Source: Oidiodendron maius Zn (Eukaryota; Ascomycota; Leotiomycetes; Myxotrichaceae). From it: DNA of 64,000 nt. Under the pieces are notes generated by a model. It saw only the letters and a list, made by a program, of their open reading frames with translations, did not search any database and was not told the DNA's origin. The translations under genes and the position numbers were made by a program. Positions 34,451 through 45,174 of the stretch are shown in pieces. Where the stretch lies: the NCBI GenBank assembly GCA_000827325.1, contig KN832872.1, positions 1,612,001-1,676,000 on the forward strand, read 5' to 3'. Position 1 is the first letter of the stretch. Every line of letters begins with the position of its first letter.

Positions 34451-34506
34451 ACAATACTCTTCCATACCGCCCTGTGTCCCTAGGATCAAGTGTCTCACGA
34501 ATGTGG

Positions 34507-34804
34507 TGTTCGTGAGCATTGCGGGAGACGCCCAGTGTCATGCGGATGCAGCCTACACTCGCGGCGCGGCCGATGCATACGCGGAGATAACGTCTATCTT
34601 TCTCCCTAACGCAAAGGAGGAGCAAGCTGGAGGGGAGCAAGACCATTTTTGTAGCGCATTTGCCCGGCAGCTGTTTGAGGATTCTGCATCCAGGCCGAAG
34701 GAAACTGACAAGTACCAAGAGTAGAACCCTGGCTTGAAGAGGAGCAGGCCGCGCGACGTGTCCACAATGATCGCAAGCGACAGTGGGAAGAGAAGTATGG
34801 GTGA
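34507..34804 (+). pseudogene. Frameshifted coding-like remnant
   Basis: One frame gives GDAQCHADAAYTRGAADAYA and continues through FCSAFARQLFEDSASRPKE to a TAG at 34722. Immediately after, the frame shifted by two reads EPWLEEEQAARRVHNDRKRQ and WEEKYG to a TGA at 34802. Both halves have the composition of real protein and together would make a helical, charged product, but no intron fits the junction. A decayed gene is the simplest reading; no family recognised. Confidence 0.3.
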
Positions 34805-35429
34805 CCAAGTAGGTTAACCGAATGTTCCCTGTTACACAGTCATGAATGCAGCTGCCGATGGTATTGTTTATCCACTGCGTGGGAGTTGCTACTCTTTAGG
34901 ATCCTTGGCGTTCTTTGCCCGGAATATTGACAAGGACGGGATTGCCTCCACATGTAAGGGTGATTTTCTTTGCGGAATTCATTTCAATCCTACTAGATTC
35001 TATCCTATACCTATTTTTGAGCCTTTTTTTGGGGGGATTTCTGCTCAACTGGAGAAGAAAACTCTCAGAGAGAGATTGGTTATAGTAACTACAGAACTTA
35101 GAAATGCAAGGTAGATATTTTACCTTTCACACTTAGATCAATGTTCTAATCTAAAGGTACAATAGTTGTACTTATCTGCTTGGTGAGTATTTATAATCTA
35201 GTAAACCTTCATACACTGAATTAAAAGTAGTGTTAAGGGTACTAACTCCAAAAGCTACTCAGGGGTAAACTTACGGGTTAGCGAGGGGGCTTCCAGGGGT
35301 TCGCTGATCGCTTACTGACAACAGCTCTTGGAATTTTAGTTCCCCAAACCTCCATCTCCATAAGCCTCTGGGCTTATGCTCCCAATTCCAACAACAGCCA
35401 CCACGCCTAAATCTCCCGCGTAAATCAAA
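34805..35429. other. Intergenic region, promoter of the HSBP1-like gene
   Basis: The 625-bp gap contains a weak 90-aa frame (34842-35114) with no family likeness. The last 100 bp are the leader of the HSBP1-like gene. Confidence 0.4.
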
Positions 35430-35914
35430 ATGTCCAACCCAAAACCCTCAGCCGCGGATTCCCGCCTCTCCACAACAGTTTGTCCTCTTCTCCTACCCCA
35501 TCCCCCCCACGCCCCCCTCATCCGCGAAACGTTCAACAGCTAACCAAACGCGCCCAAAATCAGACACCACCCGACTCTTCCGCGCCCGCCGAGCTCTCCG
35601 CCGTAGTTGACGAGCTTCTAAACTCCCTCTCAAACAAATTCGCAGGGGTGTCCAGCGAGATATTCGCCAAGAGTACGTCCCACCGTGCGGCGCACGCGAT
35701 ATTCCCCTCCATATCCCAATCCCAATCCCAATAGCCTTTTCAGACGCAGAGGCTTCTCCCTAGATATTATTCGTGCAGAATAAAGTTAGCTGATACAAGC
35801 GGGTGAGCGTTCACAGTGGATGAGATGTCCCGTCGGCTAGACAACCTCGAGGTCGCAATGCAGAGTAATCTCGAGAGGGGCGGAAGGGGGAAGAGTCCGG
35901 CGAAGAGTGGGTAG
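35430..35914 (+). CDS. Heat shock factor-binding protein 1 homologue (HSBP1)
   Basis: HSBP1 is a small trimeric coiled-coil protein that binds the heat shock factor trimerisation region in animals and acts in WASH-complex assembly; its role in fungi is little known. Three exons (35430-35477, 35540-35672, 35817-35914) give 92 aa. The family core is unmistakable after splicing: ELSAVVDELLNSLSNKFAGV, SSEIFAKMDEMSRRLDNLE, with hydrophobic heptads. The second intron falls at FAK|M DEM and uses GTACGT; it contains a (CCCAAT)3 run at 35715-35732. The first donor, GTTTGT, is unusual, so the N-terminal 16 residues (MSNPKPSAADSRLSTT) are less certain than the core. It ends GRGKSPAKSG, a basic tail. It is easily missed by simple frame scanning. 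Confidence 0.82.
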
Positions 35915-36263
35915 GCAGAGAGATGTGGGATTCGGGGGTTGCGGGTGTGATCATGAGTAATAATGGGCATAAGCGGCGTTTGGGCATGAGATGAGACAAG
36001 AGGATGCATTATACCAAGATGTGGTGGACTTTTTGTTTCACGAGATGGCTTGATTTTGTTAAATACCAACTTCCCATTTCCAATACCAATTTTAGTTTGT
36101 CCATATTTTGATAACTCGTCTCTTGCAATGTGGTCATGCATCACTGATGGATTGTATGGATATCATTGAATATATTCTTACATACGGAGGACACTGAATT
36201 CTACTTGTAATTAAGCATACTTTTATATTCTTCTCACAGAATTCCTACATTATATTCTATACA
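35915..36263. other. Intergenic region between convergent genes
   Basis: The 349-bp AT-rich gap lies between the 3' ends of the HSBP1-like and S28 peptidase genes. Nothing seen beyond likely polyadenylation signals. Confidence 0.45.
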
Positions 36264-38088
36264 TTACTTCTGGTCATAAAACTCTTTGACCCACGCTACG
36301 ATCTGGGCTACCTCATTATCGATTACGTTCTGCACGCCCGCATTCACCGCTCCATTCAGCAGTCTCAGATCCGAGCAGTGGAAGCCTCCAGGAATGATCT
36401 GGACAGGGTGCTGTGGCGTTGAGGCTAACCCACCACCAGGTCTGAACTGCGAAGATACACCAGAGGTTCTCCACGGGTCGAACTCGCCGTTCGTCCAAAT
36501 CAAGCGCGTGGTGTTGACGAGGTTCCAGCCCTGGGTCTTCGCGTTCAGGGCGGCCTCGTTGACCTTGGGGTTGGCGGAACCGTAGGTGTACCCATTGACG
36601 GTGGGGAAGAACATGCCACACTGGCGCTGGTAGTACTGGGCCGTGACAAGGCGGGAAACGATGGTGGAACGGCCAAAGGGCGCGCCATCCTGCCAGTAGG
36701 CGAAAGGCTCGTTGCAGGTCATCCAGACCCATTGGCGGTCATTGAACACAACGGCCTCATCTTCGACGTGTGAGGCTGTAAAATAAATGTTGTTGGGGTC
36801 GTAGGTGTTGAAGCACTCTACATTGTATGTGCCGTTGTAGCCGAGAGACTCGCAGTAACCGGGCAGGATGGTGGAGTTGACGTAGGCGGCATAGTTGGCG
36901 AGGGCCTTCGTCAGGCCAACGCCATTGGGACCAGGAACCTTGGCTGCACCAGCCTCAACGCCTTCAATGGCATCACAGAACTGGAAGAAGCCTGAGTAAC
37001 CGGTGTAGAAACTGTTCGACTGCCACAGGTATGGGCCGTTGGCGAGGATGCTAATCTAATTAGTAACTGTCGAAAACAAATCACACTCATCATATACGTA
37101 CACAGCAAAGTCATCATTATGCTCGACACCCTCCAGGCCGAACTTGGCTTTCAAGTCGTTCACCTCAGACTTGGATCCGAAGGTCAGGACGAAGTCAAGA
37201 TAGTCAATGACGCGAGAAACATCGGTAGAGCAGTTCTTAGCCATTCCCTGCTGGATCGGGTAGAAGTATTGCCACTGTTGCGTATTAGTATTACTTCAAG
37301 GATCTAGTCAGTATATCACTCACGTAGTCGTAGATGGCCTCGACAGGGGCACTGGATGCATGGTATGCCCAGAAGGTGCCGGGGGAGGTGGACTCCATCC
37401 AGGCGGCGATTGCGCCAGAATAGGACCCACCAGAGAGCACCCATGGCGCCTTGTCAGCGTTGCTGCTGTGATTCGTGTCGAAGGGTAGGTCAATGGTCTT
37501 GGCGATGTTCACGAAGTCCGCGAGGGCGTTCTTCAGGGTCAATTGCTGGAGGGTCTCGGCATTGAGCTCGTCGTAGGGGGAGGAGTCGCCCCAGTATCGG
37601 TCTGATTAGTTAGTACAGGAGTGCTTCACAAGAGGGATCGCAATAACTCACGCTCCACCATCACCACAGCACCCCCAATCTCTTGCGCATAGAGACCAGT
37701 GATAGTCGCGTTGGTGAGATATCCGCCATAGTTCGTGGCCGAGATCTCTCCCGGAGTGAAGAACACCACCTAAAGAGATCAGCTATGTCGGAAACGCAGG
37801 CCTGGAAATATATGCAAGACTCACCGGCGAGCCAGGACCCCGATAGAACTCGGCATTCCAGAAGTAGCGCTGCTGGAAGGTGCCGGCACTCGGGTCATCG
37901 TGGTTCAACAACTGGGTGAAGAAGCCAGTGCCGTTGGTCACGGTGGGATAGCTGCCAGAGGCAATGGGGTACAGCTCCGCCTCGCCCTCGACGATGGGAG
38001 GCGCCAATCGCGGCCGGCGGGCGAACTGATTGGCGGCTTCCGCACTGGCGGCAAGCAACGAGAGGGAAGAGAAGAGCGAGAGCTTCAT
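36264..38088 (-). CDS. Secreted serine peptidase, family S28 (prolyl carboxypeptidase/endoprotease type)
   Basis: S28 enzymes cut after proline; fungal members are acid prolyl endo- or exopeptidases. Five exons (38088-37825, 37769-37652, 37601-37324, 37274-37102, 37050-36264) give 539 aa. Residues 1-18 (MKLSLFSSLSLLAASAEA) form a clear signal peptide. The substrate-side start is QRYFWNAEFYRGPGSPVV, then HRYWGDSSPY; the nucleophile lies in GGSYSGAIAAW. The late WTNGEFDPWR segment carries the catalytic Asp and GGFHCSDL the catalytic His. Several NGT/NTT/NST sequons suggest N-glycosylation. All splices restore family sequence. At the fourth intron two donor/acceptor pairs are both in frame (see findings). 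It is the only gene here clearly meant for the extracellular space besides the chitinase. Confidence 0.93.
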
Positions 38089-39313
38089 AGTGAGGCAAGA
38101 AGATGCGAACAGAACGATCGACAACGACAGAAGACAGAAAAGAAGTTATGGAAGTGGCACGATGCTTCTTTATCAACATTCTGGACATGGTCCAGCGCGC
38201 CCAGAAGGGTGCCTTGGTCCTGTAGAGTGCCTGATACTCCGCAACGGCACCTGCGCACCTCCCTGTTCACGTTGGACCAACGGGTATTAGGCAGGGGAAA
38301 CAGTGGCGCCAAGAGTAGTCAGGAACGCCATTAGCCTGATCCCCGGCATCGCCCCCCAGCAAGGCATCCTGCTGTGGGACTTCGAGCGGCGCCGATCAGG
38401 AAGGTCAGAAGATTGCTTGCCAGATCAAGGAGGACAATAAACAACGACGAAGGAGCATATGCAACTTACCGGCTGAGTGGACCGAGAGTGGGAGCAAACT
38501 TCGCCGTAGTGGATAAGGGCCTTGTCCTCGTAGAGAGGGCTTGAGTCGGCTCAATTTCAGCGCGCTGGAACCGTAATGCCTTTCTCGGGTTATCGTGTGA
38601 ACTGCCTATTGGAGTCGCAAGCTTGGCGAAAAGGATTTAGGTGCCAAGGCCGCCACTTAGATAATCACCAAAACTTACATATAACCAACTAAATCAAATC
38701 CTTCGCTTCACGTATTCAGGATTTGGTGGAGAAAGAATGATAGGTAGAGGGTAGACGAAGAAACGCCCAACACCCCGGCCTCCAAAGCCACGATCAGAGA
38801 GAGTCATGTGCGTGCGTCAAGGCTGAAAACAAACATGACCACAGCCCAGTCAGTGAGCCAAGACTTCAATGCTGCTGCGCCCAGCTACAACTTGCATGTA
38901 AAGATACTAGTTTACTGTACTTTTGTAGGCAATGCAGGATTGTCTGCCTTATCGTTTTCTTTGTACTATCCCCCCGTTGAATAAATGTAACCTCTCCACT
39001 TTAGATCCTTTGATCCGCTTAACTCAGACGAGTATGAAATGAAGGATTTTTTTGCCCTGTACATCCAACTTGAGATTACAGAATCCTTCGAGATATAATC
39101 TTACAAGTCAAGCAGCTTTAAGGCGAAAGGTGGGGAGGTGACATTTATTCAAGGGGGGGGATAGTATGGTTGAGTATACCCAGTTTTTTGCCGCTGATGT
39201 GGCATAGCTAGAAAGAGATGCCCAAAGGTTGCATATCTTCTAGTTCCAGGCGTTCATCCTTCCCATATTGCGTGCATGATTCTCATTTCTAAGAGCTGAC
39301 CTTCATAACATCC
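38089..39313. other. Intergenic region upstream of the S28 peptidase
   Basis: About 1.2 kb holding the peptidase promoter and the 3' end of the HPP gene. It includes a G8 run at about 39153-39160. Several frames antisense to the peptidase leader are chance. No gene seen. Confidence 0.45.
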
Positions 39314-40235
39314 TCACACACCGCCACACCCATTGATCAACTTCGTATGAAGGATCTCCAATGTTGCCCTCTCGTCATCGTCGAGTGCTATCCAGTCCGG
39401 CACAAGGATGTGCTCCTTATTAATGATAATCCGCTGATCATCTATAGCGTGAGTTACAGAGCTAGAGGCCGTTGGGGCCACTTCTGGCTTCTCTGTACCA
39501 GACGGAACCCTCTCGATATCATCCCCCATCAGAGGCCGCCTGAGATCCACGGGTGTCCACCAGTACACAGGGAACTGCCGCTGGATATTATTCAGCAGTA
39601 GGGCCACGGCTAGAAGTAACGTAGTCCCCAAGGTGATCATGGGGATCAAGAGCCACCCTAGTGATGTAATCGCAGGCTCCGTCGCGCAGAGCAGTGCCGT
39701 AGCCCCAGCCGGCGGATGCACCGTCTTCGTTATGCCCATAACCGCAGATGCCACTCCGACGGAGAGCGCACCGGCCACCCATCGCAGCGACTCGAAATGC
39801 GGCGAGAGGTGGAATAGTTTGGTGATGCTGATGCCTATGGTGGCAGAAAAGATTTGGCCGAACAGGGTATTGCGAGGCTGCGCGAGGGGGGAATCGATAG
39901 TATGGTATTCGAGGATGGCCGTGGCGCCCTAGAGTTTATATCAGCACGGTGCGCGCGAGTTGTCTCCCGGCCGCCCATACTAGACTGGCAATCACCATAG
40001 GTACGCCCTCCCCCTGTAGCTTCTTTGTCTGGAACACTGCTTCCACAATCAGGAGACCACTAAAGGCGCCAATGAACGCCCACCACCAGACCAAGACATT
40101 GCCAATTGACGGTGCGGGGTCATGACGGTAGCCCAGGAAGCGCGCGATGGGTTTGGGGAGCAGGTGAAGCCAAGACGAAGAGATGTAAGGGTTTATATAG
40201 CGATCCAGATCGAAGTTACAGGCTGCCAGACGCAT
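39314..40235 (-). CDS. HPP-family integral membrane protein
   Basis: HPP proteins are small multi-helix membrane proteins named for a conserved His-Pro-Pro; plant and cyanobacterial members act in chloroplast/plasma-membrane nitrite transport, and the fungal role is unproven. Two exons (40235-39981, 39928-39314) give 289 aa. Hydrophobic helices lie at about 47-70, 78-95, 106-125, 136-155 and 175-200. The signature TKTVHPPAGATALLCA sits at about 153-168. The C-terminal 85 residues are cytosolic and charged, ending in ATLEILHTKLINGCGG. The intron uses GTATGG and CTAG and restores ASL|GATAILEYH. It is divergent from the uracil phosphoribosyltransferase gene. Confidence 0.9.
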
Positions 40236-40561
40236 GTTGGAAGGCTTCGTGCCAGGATTGTCCGGGGTGGAGATAAGGTCTCACATCGAGATAAGGATTG
40301 AAACAGAGATTGATCAGCTGTAGATGCCTCATGACCTAATTTTTTTAACGCCTGATATACAAGGAACAAACTTCTAACGTGGATCATCATTCATCCGTGA
40401 TAAGTGCTTCTTATCGGCTCAACCTCGTCTTCATGCCTCCGACACATTCCATTCCCTTTCTGCAAACAGAAAATACCGGAGGAGCATAAATATTTAATAT
40501 CTCATGCTCTTCTATCTCTCTCCCTAACCATCTCGCAAGTCTTTCAATTGCTCTCTTCACA
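40236..40561. promoter_or_regulatory. Shared divergent promoter of HPP and UPRT genes
   Basis: The 326 bp between two start codons facing away from each other. The side next to the UPRT start is pyrimidine-rich (about 40505-40560), typical of fungal transcription starts. No specific site was recognised. Confidence 0.55.
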
Positions 40562-41406
40562 ATGTCTCAATCACTCCCGCCCAACGTCCACGTCTCCTCC
40601 CACCCCTGTCTCCAGGCCAAACTCTCCCAGCTGCGTGACGCGGCAACCAATTCGCGTGAGACAAAGGCACTTGTCCATGAGATCTCTCTAATCGTGGGCT
40701 GTGAAGCTCTAGCTGCAGGATTGAGCTGTAAAGATGGACCTCCCGTAAGATTGCGTCTCTTCTCATTGTCTCATCAGCACAATCATTAACCAAAACAAAT
40801 AGAGCAAGAGTCACCTAGGACATTCATATATCACCAAGACCATCCTCCCAGAAACCATCTCTCTCGTACCAATCCTGCGTTCAGGTTTAGGTATGGTCGA
40901 AGGTATTTCTCCCGTCTCTATCCTCATACATATAAATAACCTACTAATATATCTCCACAGCAATCCAAACCCTCCTCCCAGCTCCCATCCCAATCCACCA
41001 TCTCGGCCTCTTCCGGGAACCCCTAACCCTTGAACCAGTCGAATACTACAACAATCTACCCTACCACATCCCCACTCCCACCAGCGGCGCCGCTAATCTT
41101 TCTCCTGCCTCTCCTTCCACCACCAACTCCTCCGCACCCGCGCTCGCGATCCTTATCGATCCTATAATTGCCACGGGAGGGACGAGCGCGGCCGCAATCC
41201 AGACACTCAAGGAATGGGGCGTGCAGAGGATTATCCTCATAGCTGTGTTAGGAGCAGAATCTGGGTTGGAGAGGGCGGCGAAGGAGTGGGCAGAAGCTAC
41301 AGAGGTGTGGATCGCGGGTGTGGACAAGGAGATTAATTCGAGGGGCATGATTGTGCCTGGAATGGGGGATGTGGGAGATCGGTTGTTTGGGACAAAGGGG
41401 AAATAA
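40562..41406 (+). CDS. fur1: Uracil phosphoribosyltransferase
   Basis: UPRT salvages uracil: uracil + PRPP gives UMP and pyrophosphate, in the cytosol. Three exons (40562-40744, 40803-40902, 40961-41406) give 242 aa. The first conserved block is TKTILPETISLVPILRSGLG, with the phosphate-contacting Arg. The PRPP loop LIDPIIATGGTSAAAI is at about 159-174, and the uracil-binding end GVDKEINSRGMIVPGMGDVG, including the G(D)xGDR-like tail, is complete. Compared with the usual sequence there is an inserted low-complexity loop (SGAANLSPASPSTTNSSAPA, about 136-155) just before the PRPP strand. Intron removal restores the family reading frame each time. It converges with the sec2-like gene. Confidence 0.93.
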
Positions 41407-42058
41407 TGCGAGGATAATGAGAAGGATATTGCGAACGGAAGAGAGGCAGAATCTGGGGGAAAGGAGGAAAAGGAGAAAACGGTGGCGTAGATGCGTGTTA
41501 AGAGTTTTCCGAATTTCTAACTTCATCCATATCAAAATTGCATTCAACTCATGTTTCGAAACACTGATAGGTTGCGATTTCTTAAGGTGTTCACGACCGT
41601 CCTGCCTGCCTATTAACTTCTATTACATAAAAGGATAAATTATGCTGCATATAACAGCCTCGGGTCCGCCTTGAAAGCAATCATCAGTCGTAAATAAGTC
41701 AAGCCCAAAATCGTCATACTATCCAAACCTGAATTATCATCATCGCCAGCTAGCATCAGCACCCGCGAAGACCACACCAACCCAGTGCGCCACGGCTCAG
41801 CCATAAGTCCAGAGCCTCAAGAATGAGAGCTAAGTCCTAGATGCCAGGCGTTGACGTGGAAGACGGTCCGGAGGCTTGTAGCAGGGTTATTGGAGTTGCG
41901 CGAGTTGTCCGTAGACAGGATATCTGTGAAGGATTTGTTTGGGGAGAAGGCGAGAGGTGCTTCATCTCGAGTTGCTCCATCGAGAACGGACGTAAAGATT
42001 ACGCCATGGCATCTTTCCTCTCTATCTTCTTCCAATCACAGCTCTCAATTTCCCTTCA
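41407..42058. other. Intergenic region between convergent genes
   Basis: The 652-bp gap lies between the stop codons of the UPRT and Sec2-like genes. Frames here extend from antisense of Sec2 and are chance. Nothing else seen. Confidence 0.45.
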
Positions 42059-42858
42059 TCATCTCGGCGACTGCGCGCTCCCAGGCGCCAACATTCCTCT
42101 CACGCGATCAATCCGTTGCACTGCGCCCTCCAACTTCTCTAACCGTCTCCTCTTCTCATTGTCCCTCCTCTCTAACACCGCAACCCTCTGTTCCAGCCTC
42201 GCGCGGGCTTTGCGCTCTGTAGCAACCATCTCATTCGCCTGCATGAAAAGCTGCGTGCTCAACTCTTCCAGCTCCCCCGACGCCTCATCTAATTTGCGCT
42301 CCGCGCCTTCACGTAGCGATTGCTCGCGGTTCAGCGCGGCTACGAGATCATTTGTTGAAGGCGTGGGCGGAGGCATGGCGAGGGAAGGAGAGGGAGGGAA
42401 GGGCACGGCTTGCGCGCGAAGATTCGGTGTGGATTTGCGAGATGTGAGGAAGGAGGAGAGGCGGTTCTGGATGCCACCACCGCCGGGAGTGCTGGCTGCG
42501 GGTGTGGCGGGAGAGCGCTCGTCGAAGGGAACGCTGGTGGTTATGCCTGACTCGGAGAGATTTTCTGGGACAGACTGGTTGACTTGGGCGCGCAGCTTCT
42601 GAATTTCATCTTCGTAGTCGGCCCATTTATCCACTGCTTATTGTTAGTTCTTGCATTTCCGCAGCTGATAGGTTTGATAGGTGACCAACCGGCTGCTGTG
42701 GCCTTCTGCGTGAGGAGGCGGACCTGGGCTTGCAGGTCCTCAATGTGTTTCTGGTAGTCCAGAGCGGCTGGGTGGTTTGAGAGGTCCACGCCGCAGTTCG
42801 GGCAAGATGGGTCTGTCCCCGTGTCAGGAGCCATCGTCATAGTGATTGTCGCTGCCAT
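42059..42858 (-). CDS. Sec2-type Rab GDP/GTP exchange factor
   Basis: Sec2 activates the exocytic Rab Sec4 through a long parallel coiled coil on secretory vesicles. Two exons (42858-42690, 42633-42059) give 247 aa. An N-terminal CPNCGVDLSNH segment has a CxxC pair; a first coiled coil (LDYQKHIEDLQAQVRLL) follows, then a serine/proline-rich linker, then the GEF coiled coil at about 150-235. That coil contains the highly conserved LEELSTQLFMQANEMVATER and KARARLEQRVAVLERRD. The intron has an ACTAAC branch site. The protein is much shorter than budding-yeast Sec2, lacking the long C-terminal phosphoinositide/Ypt32-binding part, which is usual for many mould homologues. Confidence 0.85.
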
Positions 42859-45174
42859 GCTCTCTACGTCTTGATCATGAGACGGGTGGTGGATGTCTCT
42901 TCGTGTAGTCTTTTGTTTCAGCGATTCGGCTAGGGATTTTCTGGGTTGTGTGGCCGTTCAAGCGGGCTCTTTGGGTATCTTATCGGTTCGCCTAGCTCTC
43001 AGATTTGAAGAGCAGTATGATGGGGTGTCAGTAAAAGACGGGGGAGTGGTGAGAGTGCGGATGCAAATTGGTATATATCTGCGAGGTGATGGCGGCTGGT
43101 GATGGTTGCTGATGCTGCGCCTGTTAGGTCCCCTTGCCTAGGTTCAGGGGTCCATCGGTTGGGCCGTCGTCACCAACCGCGTGGAGGTGGCATAAACTTC
43201 TCTATATATAGACACTTCCCGAATATTTCCGTCGTCTCACATATAAACATCGCCCATTCACCCAACCATTTACCTTTCTAATAATATATGTCGTGAACCT
43301 AAATCTGCCGCCTGAATATTCTCATTATCAAAACCCCCTCCGCCTCCGCCCAGACCTCCCGCTGATCGCTTGCCGGGCTGTTATAGAGAAGCTAGGAAAC
43401 CTTCCTGGAGGAATCGCAACAGCATCTCCGACTGGACCACAACAGTCATCACGGTTCGGGATCCTTCATCCTTCAAGATAAAACGCGGGGTGGTCGGCCG
43501 CTACTGCTGGTTTGAGTCATTTGGTCGTTGTCAGCGTCTAGAAGCCTGGAGGCATATCGGTAATGCTGGTGAAGGAAGACGGCAAAGCTGCTTCGTCGAA
43601 AAATCGAGGTGAAGACTAATCACGTGCTATACCTGCATGCAAGGCATGTTTCGTAGCGGGGACGCTTACATCTGCAGGTACGTCCATGGATACATCTGAC
43701 CCTAACGTATGCATAGAGGATTTCGCATGAATGCGTATTCTACTCCTTATATCTAGATACATTCTGGGCCATTTGCCCCTGGGGTTTTGAGACGGTGCTT
43801 CACATCCAATGGCGTCCACCCAATTTAAGAGATTTTGCGAGACGCCCTACATTATTCATAAGTGTGAACCTGACTCCCAGTAAGCTTCTTGTTTCCAACG
43901 TAGGTAACTTAACAAGATAAAAGCTACCTACCTGGAAAGTTTAGTGTCACATAATGGCATTTTTCAGCAGCCCCGCGACTTTGTAGTTCCCAAGCCCGGC
44001 GGCAATTGGAACAAATGTTATCTTTATCTGTATTGTCCAAGAAGAAGCTGCATGTACGTAGTACTGTATAAGAGATTTCATTAAGCCATTAAGTTCCGTG
44101 CCTTATAGGGCATGCTCATAGGACACATCCATGTCAGCCGAGTTAACTCTGGGAGCCAAGCCTCGAATTGACGAGGCTTTATGCCCTTAACAGATTATCC
44201 AACTAGATAAACATATGCATAGTAATATAAAAAATCTTGGTGACAGGATGGCAATTCTTTCGTTATCATCCTCTTCGACTTAATTGGCGCGGGGTCTGGA
44301 AAGGGCGGGTTTGGAGGCTGCTGGAGGTTGCGAACTTGGAGGAAGTAGCCCTGTTGGAATTAAGAGCAGTTCCTCAACTGCTTGGTTCATAAATATAGAG
44401 ATTGAGGCATTTATAATCGTAAGGTCAGAATGAAATAGCTGTTATAGCAACTGGTTCTCGAAAGACCATGGGATTGCAAAGAGCTTGTTCCAGCCGCAAC
44501 GAACGGAAATGCGCGGTATTCATCGCGTACAAACCACATATATTGCTCGCCTTGCCGTACATCTCACCTTGCAGGACTAATCTGTCTAGTTGGCAAGGCT
44601 GTGGAAAAGTTGCTGTGAGATGGCGGATGGAGAAAGTGAGAGTAGCAAAGACAGTTTATAGGTTGCAGATGAGCTGAGGAGCTGGCACAGACAGTGACCA
44701 AGTGTCACTTCTCTGCCTAGGATGCAAAATGGAAGCATAATCCTCTATTCGTTATTAAAATAGTCCCTATTATCTGGTTGTTGCAGATCAGCACGTATTC
44801 TCAAGTCGTACATTTGCATCCTATGGAAGGAGACGATCCCCTAAATCCGATAGTGCAATTTAACTCCGAAGCTTTAACCCCGTGTCATTTGCCATAATTA
44901 TTCCCGCGTTTACGATATATATAAGTCGAGAGTTGAATTGCACTGGAGGGTATCTAAGTGGTGACCTGGGTAGTTGTCTTTTACAAACTCTCAAGATTTG
45001 TTGTGGGAAGTCGGCATCTAAGAATTGGTGACAAACTATTGTAGGATTACATTTATATACAAAATACACCCCAAGTTCTACAGCTGGAAGACTACAGGCA
45101 GCATATACGAAAGTTTTATATTAAAACAATCAATAATCTCTCACGGCAAGGCTATCTGAACAACATCTCCCAAA
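42859..45174. other. Large intergenic region
   Basis: About 2.3 kb between the sec2-like promoter and the MDR reductase. The first 350 bp hold TATA-like (near 43200) and pyrimidine-rich sequence. No frame is protein-like; no repeat ends recognised. Confidence 0.45.

Larger units (their letters stand above)
32363..34506. other. Intergenic region with coding relics
   Basis: About 2.1 kb. It should hold the 5' exon(s) and promoter of the chitinase on the minus strand. On the plus strand a stretch at 33241-33351 reads as protein (see separate entry). A CCCAT/CCATT-rich short repeat occurs at about 34423-34450. No complete gene is supportable. Confidence 0.4.

Noticed and set aside
34423-34468. 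Possible CRISPR-like or satellite array
   Set aside because: Units are 5-6 bp, imperfect and without spacers: simple sequence only.
41841-42602. Long plus-strand frame (253 codons)
   Set aside because: It is antisense to the well-supported Sec2-like coiled coil and has no family likeness.
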